This document shows, in pieces, positions 6,377-10,338 of a stretch of 10,338 nt of DNA. The notes under the pieces were generated by a model. It was not told where the DNA came from. It searched no databases and saw only the letters and a list, made by a program, of their open reading frames with translations. Position 1 is the first letter of the stretch. Each line of letters opens with the position of its first letter. The stretch spans positions 1-10,338 of the forward strand of contig CALATN010000159.1 in the NCBI GenBank assembly GCA_937891895.1. Reading direction: 5' to 3'. This DNA comes from an uncultured Clostridia bacterium (lineage in GTDB: Bacteria > Bacillota > Clostridia > Oscillospirales > Ruminococcaceae). The translations under genes and the position numbers were made by a program.

Positions 6377-6775
6377 TTACCATACGAATGCAAGGACTTC
6401 GCCGCCGACATTAAGCTCTCTTGCCTTCTTGTCAGTCATAACGCCCTTGGAAGTGGAAACGATAGCGATACCGAGACCCTTCATTACCTTAGGCATATCC
6501 TCGCAGCTTGAATAAATACGAAGACCAGGCTTAGAAACTCTTCTCAGACCTGTGATAACCTGAGACTTGTTTTCGCCGTACTTCAGTGTGATTCTGATGA
6601 TGCCCTGCTTGCCGTCGTCAATAATCTGATAGCTCTTGATGTAACCCTCGTCTACGAGAATCTGTGTGATAGCCTTCTTCATATTGGAAGCAGGAACGTC
6701 AACTGTGTCGTGCTTTGCAGAGTTAGCATTACGGATTCTTGTGAGAATATCTGCAATTGTATCTGTAATTTGCAT
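6377..6775 (-). CDS. rpsH: 30S ribosomal protein S8
   Basis: S8 binds helix 21 of 16S rRNA and is a primary assembly protein; in E. coli it is also the translational repressor of the spc operon. The product has 132 residues and starts MQITDTIADILTRIRNANSAKHD. The basic surface helix continues as VPASNMKKAITQILVDEGYI. The C-terminal RNA-binding part contains the conserved STSKGVMTDKKARELNVGGEVLAFVW end. ATG 6773-6775 has GGAGG 9 bases upstream. A terminator-like hairpin sits in the 55-base spacer between rpsN and this gene, so attenuation before rpsH is possible (inference). Confidence 0.98.
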   Translation of the reverse strand: MQITDTIADILTRIRNANSAKHDTVDVPASNMKKAITQILVDEGYIKSYQIIDDGKQGIIRITLKYGENKSQVITGLRRVSKPGLRIYSSCEDMPKVMKGLGIAIVSTSKGVMTDKKARELNVGGEVLAFVW

Positions 6776-6800
6776 AACGGTTAACCTCCTTATATTACTT

Positions 6801-6830
6801 AAAAACAGTCTTTACGCTATTTCGTAAAGA
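6801..6830 (-). terminator. Terminator-like hairpin between rpsN and rpsH
   Basis: A perfect 8-base inverted repeat, TCTTTACG (6809-6816) and CGTAAAGA (6823-6830), flanks the 6-base loop 6817-6822. On the minus-strand transcript it begins immediately after the rpsN stop codon (6831-6833). It is followed by CUG and five U residues (6801-6805). This is the layout of a rho-independent terminator, but the stem is short with only three G-C pairs and the U-run is offset by three bases. Since essential genes continue downstream, it would have to be leaky or conditional. It could instead be an RNA-processing or stability element. Confidence 0.45.
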
Positions 6831-7016
6831 TTACCAGCTTGCCTTCTTAACGCCAGGAATCTGACCGTCGTGTGCAAGCTCTCTGAAGCAGATACGGCAG
6901 ATGCCGAACTTTCTCATGTATGCATGAGGTCTGCCGCAGATTTTGCATCTGTTGTAAGCTCTTGTGCTAAACTTAGGAGTTCTCTGCTGCTTAACTTTCA
7001 TCGATGTTTTAGCCAT
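6831..7016 (-). CDS. rpsN: 30S ribosomal protein S14, zinc-binding (type Z)
   Basis: S14 is a 30S head protein. The product has 61 residues, the short zinc-binding form typical of Bacillota, as opposed to the roughly 100-residue zinc-free form. The zinc ligands are Cys24, Cys27, Cys40 and Cys43 (CKIC and CRIC). The sequence starts MAKTSMKVKQQRTPKFSTRA, contains GRPHAYMRKFGICRICFREL and ends with the family GQIPGVKKASW. ATG 7014-7016 has GGAGG upstream in the 20-base gap after rplE. A hairpin follows directly after its stop codon. Confidence 0.98.
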   Translation of the reverse strand: MAKTSMKVKQQRTPKFSTRAYNRCKICGRPHAYMRKFGICRICFRELAHDGQIPGVKKASW

Positions 7017-7036
7017 TTCAATTACCCTCCTAAAAA

Positions 7037-7579
7037 TTACTTAGCGAACGGAGCGCCCATCAGCTCAAGAAGAGCCTTAGCTTCTTCGTCTGTGTTTGCA
7101 GTAGTGATGATGTTGATATCCATACCGCGAACCTTGTCGATTTTATCATATTCGATTTCAGGGAAAATAAGCTGTTCCTTGATACCTGTGGAGTAGTTAC
7201 CTCTACCATCGAAAGAGTTGCCGTTGATTCCTCTGAAGTCACGTACACGTGGGAACGCTACGTTGAAGAGTCTGTCGAGGAATTCGTACATCTTTTCGCT
7301 TCTGAGTGTAACCTTAACACCGATAGGCATGCCTTCACGGAGCTTAAAGTTAGCAACAGACTTCTTAGCGCGGCATACTACAGGCTTCTGACCTGTGATA
7401 GCTGCGAGGTCTGTCATGATTGCGTCGATAACCTTAGCGTTTTCCTTAGCTTCGCCTGCACCGACGTTGATAACAACCTTGTCAATCTTAGGGATCTGCA
7501 TTACGCTCTTATAACCGAACTTCTTCATTAAAGCAGGAGCCACTGTGCTGACATAGAGTTCCTTCAAATTAGATGCCAT
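7037..7579 (-). CDS. rplE: 50S ribosomal protein L5
   Basis: L5 binds 5S rRNA with L18 and contacts the P-site tRNA and S13. The product has 180 residues. Family features are MASNLKELYVSTVAPALMKK at the N-terminus, MQIPKIDKVVINVGAGEAKEN, the central TGQKPVVCRAKKSVANFKLREGMPIG, and the C-terminal RGNYSTGIKEQLIFPEI and MDINIITTANTDEEAKALLELMGAPF. The start is ATG 7577-7579, 9 bases after GGAG; an in-frame TTG two codons upstream (7583-7585) is too close to that site. It lies between rplX and rpsN in standard spc order. Confidence 0.98.
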   Translation of the reverse strand: MASNLKELYVSTVAPALMKKFGYKSVMQIPKIDKVVINVGAGEAKENAKVIDAIMTDLAAITGQKPVVCRAKKSVANFKLREGMPIGVKVTLRSEKMYEFLDRLFNVAFPRVRDFRGINGNSFDGRGNYSTGIKEQLIFPEIEYDKIDKVRGMDINIITTANTDEEAKALLELMGAPFAK

Positions 7580-7597
7580 TGTCAATTACTCCTTTCC

Positions 7598-7918
7598 TTA
7601 ATAAGACTTGCCGCAGTCTGCGTGCTTGCAAACGCGAACCTTCTTGCCGTCCTCGATCTTGTGAGCGAGTCTTGTAGGCTTGCCGCACTTAGGGCAAACA
7701 GCCATTACCTTACAAGCGTAAAGTGGAGCTTCGCACTTAACAATGCCGCCCTGCTGGCCCATCTGTCTTGGCTTAACGTGCTTTGTAACAATGTTGAGGC
7801 CCTCAACGATTACCTTCTGTTCCTTTGGAGAAACTTCGAGAACCTTACCCTGCTTACCCTTGTCCTTACCGGAAAGGATAACTACTGTGTCACCTGTTTT
7901 AACGTGTAAATTATTCAT
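7598..7918 (-). CDS. rplX: 50S ribosomal protein L24 with C-terminal zinc-ribbon cysteines
   Basis: L24 starts 50S assembly by binding the 5' region of 23S rRNA and ends up near the exit tunnel. The product has 106 residues from ATG 7916-7918. The N-terminal KOW motif is clear (HVKTGDTVVILSGKDKGKQGKVLEV, about 5-29), then VEGLNIVTKHVKPRQMGQQGGIVKCEAPLY. The C-terminal part has Cys75/Cys78 (CPKC) and Cys97/Cys102 (CKHADC), a zinc-ribbon pattern with four residues in the second knuckle, not two. GGAGG lies 8 bases before the ATG. An in-frame TTG at 7931-7933 overlaps that site and was rejected as the start. Confidence 0.97.
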   Translation of the reverse strand: MNNLHVKTGDTVVILSGKDKGKQGKVLEVSPKEQKVIVEGLNIVTKHVKPRQMGQQGGIVKCEAPLYACKVMAVCPKCGKPTRLAHKIEDGKKVRVCKHADCGKSY

Positions 7919-7933
7919 TCGTGACACCTCCAA

Positions 7934-8302
7934 TTAAAGTACTTCTGGAGCAAGAGAAAGAATCTTCATGTATTCCTTATCTCTGAGCTCTCTTGCAACA
8001 GGTCCAAAAATACGAGTACCCTTAGGGTTCTTGTCTTCCTTGATGATAACTGCTGCATTTTCATCAAAACGGATGTATGTTCCGTCCTCACGGCGGAGGC
8101 CCTTTGCGGAACGTACGATTACTGCCTTAACAACGTCGCCCTTCTTAACAACGCCGCCTGGTGTTGCTTTCTTAACGGAAGCAACAACTACATCGCCGAT
8201 GTTCGCATATCTTCTGCGAGTACCGCCAAGAACTCTGATACACATAAGTTCCTTAGCACCTGTATTATCAGCGACTTTCAAATAAGTCTGCATCTGAATC
8301 AC
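7934..8302 (-). CDS. rplN: 50S ribosomal protein L14, GTG start
   Basis: L14 lies at the 30S interface (bridge B8) and is bound by the silencing factor RsfS in many bacteria. The product has 122 residues, the standard length. It begins MIQMQTYLKVADNTGAKELMCIRVLGGTRRRYA, carries GDVVVASVKKATPGGVVKKGDVVKAVIVR at about 37-65 and ends LAPEVL. The start codon is GTG at 8300-8302. The MIQ N-terminus of the family and an AAGGAG (8312-8317) 9 bases upstream support it over the in-frame ATG three codons later. A 132-base spacer, the longest in the native part of the operon, precedes it and contains a well-formed hairpin. Confidence 0.97.
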   Translation of the reverse strand: MIQMQTYLKVADNTGAKELMCIRVLGGTRRRYANIGDVVVASVKKATPGGVVKKGDVVKAVIVRSAKGLRREDGTYIRFDENAAVIIKEDKNPKGTRIFGPVARELRDKEYMKILSLAPEVL

Positions 8303-8323
8303 AGCGATTAACTCCTTCCATTC

Positions 8324-8366
8324 AGAAGCTTCGGCTCAGAGGCTTATCGCCCCTGCCGATTCTTCT
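8324..8366 (-). promoter_or_regulatory. Three-helix hairpin before rplN, candidate leader RNA
   Basis: Read as minus-strand RNA, 43 bases fold into one hairpin with three stacked helices: P1 AGAAG/CUUCU (8362-8366 with 8324-8328), a 2x2 internal loop AA/AG, P2 UCGGC/GCCGA (8355-8359 with 8331-8335), a GA bulge (8336-8337), and P3 AGGGGC/GCCUCU (8349-8354 with 8338-8343) closed by a five-base loop. One pair in P3 is G-U only on the minus-strand RNA and would be A-C on the plus strand, which agrees with the transcribed direction. Its 3' foot lies 6 bases upstream of the rplN Shine-Dalgarno (8312-8317). Sixteen pairs in 43 bases is more than expected by chance. Function as a regulator is inference. 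Confidence 0.55.
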
Positions 8367-8394
8367 AATTTGTTTTTAAATGTTATAACCACGC

Positions 8395-8414
8395 CGAAAG
8401 CATCAACGCTTCCG
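8395..8414 (-). promoter_or_regulatory. Short hairpin downstream of rpsQ
   Basis: As minus-strand RNA, CGGAAGC (8408-8414) pairs with GCUUUCG (8395-8401) around a six-base loop, giving seven pairs including one G-U. It lies in the first part of the 132-base spacer between rpsQ and rplN, about 20 bases after the rpsQ stop codon. No U-run follows, so it is not an intrinsic terminator. It may be part of the same spacer element as the larger hairpin at 8324-8366, or an RNA-processing site. Confidence 0.3.
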
Positions 8415-8434
8415 TGTGTATCGCAACAGGGAAA

Positions 8435-8692
8435 TTACTTAGCCTGTTCGATAACCTTAACAAGTCTCCATCTCTTATCCTTGGAGATAGGTCTTGTTTC
8501 CATAATTTCTACGCGGTCACCGATGTTGCATGTGTTGTTTTCATCGTGAGCCTTGAGCTTGATTGTTCTCTTGATAATCTTCTTGTACAGTGGGTGCTGT
8601 ACGTTATCAACGATTGCAACAACAATGGTCTTATCCATCTTGTTGGAAACTACCTTGCCAACTCTTGTTTTTCTAAGATTTCTTTCAGCCAT
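8435..8692 (-). CDS. rpsQ: 30S ribosomal protein S17
   Basis: S17 is an OB-fold primary binding protein of the 16S rRNA 5' domain. The product has 85 residues. It starts MAERNLRKTRVGKVVSNKMDKTIVV, has the conserved HPLYKKIIKRTIKLKAHDENN at about 33-53, then CNIGDRVEIMETRPISKDKRWRL, the family GD-V-I-E-RP-S--K-W pattern. ATG 8690-8692 is preceded by a GGGAGG-type site in the 19-base gap after rpmC. A long structured spacer separates it from rplN. Confidence 0.98.
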   Translation of the reverse strand: MAERNLRKTRVGKVVSNKMDKTIVVAIVDNVQHPLYKKIIKRTIKLKAHDENNTCNIGDRVEIMETRPISKDKRWRLVKVIEQAK

Positions 8693-8711
8693 TTTTGTTT
8701 CCTCCCTTCAC

Positions 8712-8909
8712 TTACTGTTCGGAAGCGGAACGCTCGCGGAGAATTGTCTTGATTCTTGCGATGTCCTTCTTCACAGCCTTAAGACGTGTAGGGTTGTCGA
8801 GCTGATTTACAGCGTGCTGAAAACGAAGAGCAAAGAGCTCCTTCTTGAGATCGACAAGCTTGCTTTCAAGCTCAACAGTAGTGAATTCTCTAACTTCTGC
8901 AGCCTTCAT
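8712..8909 (-). CDS. rpmC: 50S ribosomal protein L29
   Basis: L29 lies at the polypeptide exit and, with L23, forms the docking site for SRP and trigger factor. The product has 65 residues and folds as two long helices. The sequence begins MKAAEVREFTTVELESKLVDLKKELFALRFQ and continues QLDNPTRLKAVKKDIARIKTILRER, the classic L29 signature. Its ATG 8907-8909 overlaps the rplP stop codon by one base (TAATG), so its translation is probably coupled to rplP. Confidence 0.97.
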   Translation of the reverse strand: MKAAEVREFTTVELESKLVDLKKELFALRFQHAVNQLDNPTRLKAVKKDIARIKTILRERSASEQ

Positions 8910-9328
8910 TATTCGCTCGCCTCCTCTTTCTTAACAAACTTGCACTTGATAGGAAGCTTGTGCATAGCAAGACGCATAGCTTCTCTAGCAACTTCTTCAG
9001 ATACGCCAGCAATTTCAAACATTACTCTTCCTGGCTTAACAACTGCAACCCAGTATTCTGGTGAACCCTTACCGGAACCCATTCGTGTTTCAGCAGGCTT
9101 CTCTGTGATTGGCTTGTCAGGGAAAATCTTGATCCAAACCTGACCGCCTCTCTTGATATAACGTGTCATAGCGATACGGGCAGCCTCAATCTGATTGGAA
9201 GTAATCCATGCAGGCTCGAGCGCCTGAAGACCGAAATCACCGTTGGAAACCTTGTTTCCGCGGTAAGCCTTACCTGTAAGACGGCCTCTGTGTACTCTTC
9301 TGTACTTAACTCTCTTTGGAAGCAGCAT
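8909..9328 (-). CDS. rplP: 50S ribosomal protein L16
   Basis: L16 helps organise the A-site region of the 50S subunit and the central protuberance. The product has 139 residues. Landmarks are MLLPKRVKYRRVHRGRLTGKAYRG, then FGLQALEPAWITSNQIEAARIAMTRYIKRGGQVWIKIFPDKPIT at about 32-75, the MGSGKGSPEYWVAVVKPGRVMFEI loop at about 83-106, and the C-terminal KLPIKCKFV. ATG 9326-9328 overlaps the rpsC stop codon by one base. The Shine-Dalgarno (GGAGGT) lies inside the last codons of rpsC, which shows that this 3' end of rpsC belongs with rplP. Confidence 0.98.
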   Translation of the reverse strand: MLLPKRVKYRRVHRGRLTGKAYRGNKVSNGDFGLQALEPAWITSNQIEAARIAMTRYIKRGGQVWIKIFPDKPITEKPAETRMGSGKGSPEYWVAVVKPGRVMFEIAGVSEEVAREAMRLAMHKLPIKCKFVKKEEASE

Positions 9329-10080
9329 TACTGATTACCTCCTTCTCTTCTTCTGTTGCCGCGGTTTTCACCGTTACGGCGATTGTCGCCCTGACGACGA
9401 GGCTTCTTTTCTGTTCTCTCAGCCATTGCTCTAGCCTTAGCTACATCGCCCTTGAGAACTTCGCCCTTGTAAATCCAAACTTTTACACCGATAACACCAT
9501 ATGTGGTTTTAGCTTGAATTGACGCATAGTCAATATCTGCACGCAATGTATGCAGTGGAATACGACCTTCGCGGATTTGTTCGCTGCGTGCGATTTCAGC
9601 ACCGTTCAAACGCCCACTGCACATTACTTTGATACCCTGGGCGCCTGCTTTCTGTGCGTTCTGAACTGCTTTTTTCATAGCACGTTTGAACGAAACGCGG
9701 CCTTCAATTTGCTGCGCAATGCTTTGGGCAACTAACTGCGCATTCAGGTCCGGACGGCGAACTTCGTAAATATTTACGACAACCTGGTCATTTTTAACCA
9801 GTTTCTTGATATCATTACGCAATGTTTCGATATCGGCGCCGTTCTTACCAATAATCATACCCGGACGCGAGGTATGGATTGTCACAACCACTTTCTTAGC
9901 AAAACGTTCAATAACAACTTTTGCCAATCCAGCTTTCTTTAACTTCTTTTCAATAAATTTGCGAATTTGAATGTCTTCGGCCAACAGATTTGCATAATCT
10001 TTTTTGCCTGCGATCCAACGAGAATCTGTAATCTTGTTGATAAATTCGCGCAATGAAATTGGTGATACTTTCTGTCCCAT
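9328..10080 (-). CDS. rpsC: 30S ribosomal protein S3, apparently chimeric
   Basis: S3 lines the mRNA entry tunnel and has helicase-related function with S4 and S5. The frame is open for 250 residues: an N-terminal domain, a KH domain with GMIIGKNG (74-81), and a C-terminal domain with GRLNGAEIARSE (156-167) and IPLHTLRADIDYA (174-186). Residues 1 to about 195 look proteobacterial (alphaproteobacterial-like: DSRWIAGKKDYANLL, VTIHTSRPGMIIGK, AQGIKVMCSGRLNGAEIA). They use CAA, AAA, CGC/CGT, TCG and GCG codons. From about residue 200 (near 9480) the codons switch to AAG, CAG and AGA as in the rest of the operon, ending in an Arg/Asn/Gly-rich tail. The switch falls in the highly conserved GVKVWIYKGE stretch. 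The gene before it should be rplV but is not. A joint between two genomes is the best reading. Confidence 0.9.
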   Translation of the reverse strand: MGQKVSPISLREFINKITDSRWIAGKKDYANLLAEDIQIRKFIEKKLKKAGLAKVVIERFAKKVVVTIHTSRPGMIIGKNGADIETLRNDIKKLVKNDQVVVNIYEVRRPDLNAQLVAQSIAQQIEGRVSFKRAMKKAVQNAQKAGAQGIKVMCSGRLNGAEIARSEQIREGRIPLHTLRADIDYASIQAKTTYGVIGVKVWIYKGEVLKGDVAKARAMAERTEKKPRRQGDNRRNGENRGNRRREGGNQ

Positions 10081-10091
10081 TTTCTTTCCTC

Positions 10092-10235
10092 CTATAATAC
10101 CTCATATTTTATTAGTGTCCAATTATATCTTATTGGATTTACTAAGCTTCCACAATATTGACAGTTTCCAAATTCTGTATCTTCGATTGATGCCCCACAA
10201 CTTGGGCAATTAGTTACAAATCCAACTTGTTGTTC
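10092..10235 (-). pseudogene. C-terminal zinc-ribbon fragment of an unidentified protein
   Basis: A minus-strand frame, open from 10286 to a TAG at 10092-10094, encodes the tail of a protein with two CxxC knuckles: CPSCGASIEDTEFGNCQYCG, then SLVNPIRYNWTLIKYEVL. The convincing part begins near 10235. The pattern of zinc ribbon followed by a short end with a Y-x-W-x-L motif resembles the C-terminus of Tim44-like/zinc-ribbon proteins of low-GC Bacillota; that family match is from memory and tentative. The AT-rich codon use differs from the operon. The 5' part is missing because a different sequence begins upstream. It occupies the place where rplV should be. Confidence 0.5.
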
Positions 10236-10336
10236 TGCATCTTCCTGAATTCTAAAAGCTGGTTTACCAATCTCAGCATACGTTGGCTACTTTTGTCCAT
10301 GGATTGTAGAGGTTTTCCTGCTTCATTAGGAAGATT
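10214..10336 (-). pseudogene. Fragment of a hybrid two-component sensor histidine kinase (HisKA segment)
   Basis: In a frame different from the zinc-ribbon tail, the minus strand is open from the right edge to a TAA at 10214-10216. It encodes about 40 residues including KSSQRMLRLVNQLLEFRKMQ and then NNKL. This is the dimerisation helix seen in the hybrid two-component systems of Bacteroidetes (compare the family pattern N-x-x-RLLRLI/VNQLLDFRK). The conserved H-box lies upstream, outside the window. Similarity stops near 10223, where the zinc-ribbon frame takes over. This is evidence that yet another genome contributed to the end of the contig. Confidence 0.55.
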
Positions 10337-10338
10337 TC

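Larger units (their letters stand above)
9468..10338. other. Probable non-native composite end of the contig
   Basis: From about 9470-9510 to the right edge the sequence departs from the operon's gene order and codon use in three steps: a proteobacterial-type rpsC 5' part, a low-GC zinc-ribbon gene tail, and a Bacteroidetes-type sensor-kinase piece in a different frame. Each switch falls on a short conserved or A/G-rich word: GVKVWIYKGE codons, the rpsC Shine-Dalgarno near 10078-10095, and an A/C-rich word near 10215-10240. That is what false joins between metagenomic sequences look like. Recombination in a living genome is a less likely alternative. The exact breakpoints cannot be set from this window alone. 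Confidence 0.7.

Noticed and set aside
8380..8406. Possible promoter for rplN (TTGATG near 8401-8406 and TATAAC near 8382-8387, minus strand)
   Set aside because: The spacing is 13 bases (15 for the alternative TAACAT), too short for a standard sigma-70 type promoter, and the -35-like word lies in a hairpin loop.
9328..10080. Horizontal transfer of rpsC into the operon
   Set aside because: The gene switches lineage in its middle at a conserved motif, and its upstream neighbours are fragments from other lineages; an assembly joint explains all of this more simply.
10092..10338. A new regulatory gene pair (zinc ribbon plus sensor kinase) linked to ribosome synthesis
   Set aside because: The two pieces are in different frames, both incomplete, differ in composition and meet at a short shared word; there is no intact gene here.

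Overview
The window is almost entirely one long ribosomal-protein operon on the minus strand, so genes run from high to low coordinates. It is the 3' end of an S10-type cluster, a full spc cluster and the start of the alpha cluster. In transcription order the genes are rpsC, rplP, rpmC, rpsQ, rplN, rplX, rplE, rpsN, rpsH, rplF, rplR, rpsE, rpmD, rplO, secY, adk, map, a small KOW-domain gene, infA, rpmJ, rpsM and rpsK (cut by the left edge). Gene order, the KOW gene between map and infA, zinc-type S14, a zinc-type adenylate kinase and codon use (AAG, CAG and AGA common) point to a Clostridia-type Bacillota, most likely an uncultured Ruminococcus-like gut bacterium. The genus-level call is inference.

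Layout: 1-308 rpsK (partial); 324-850 rpsM and rpmJ; 884-2799 infA, KOW protein, map and adk; 2839-4140 secY; 4142-8302 rplO back to rplN; 8435-9328 rpsQ, rpmC and rplP; 9328-10080 rpsC; 10081-10338 gene fragments. Most genes are separated by 1-50 bases and each has a strong Shine-Dalgarno, often overlapping the upstream stop codon. rpsC/rplP and rplP/rpmC overlap by one base (TAATG). The products build the 30S and 50S subunits. SecY inserts and exports nascent proteins, Map trims the initiator methionine, Adk balances adenylates, and IF-1 acts at initiation.

Three spacers are longer than expected and carry inverted repeats that fit the minus-strand transcript: a three-helix hairpin before rplN (8324-8366), a terminator-like hairpin between rpsN and rpsH (6801-6830), and a nested hairpin before rplR (5721-5784). 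Two end just upstream of a Shine-Dalgarno. They are the best candidates here for undescribed cis-regulation (inference).

The right end, about 9470-10338, does not look like the same genome. The first ~195 residues of rpsC are proteobacterial in type and use different codons. Where rplV should lie there is instead the tail of a zinc-ribbon gene, and beyond it, in another frame, a piece of a Bacteroidetes-like hybrid sensor kinase. The simplest reading is a chimeric metagenome contig joined at short shared words, not a new gene arrangement. No tRNA, rRNA, insertion sequence, CRISPR array or origin was seen, and no stretch over 300 bases lacks a gene.
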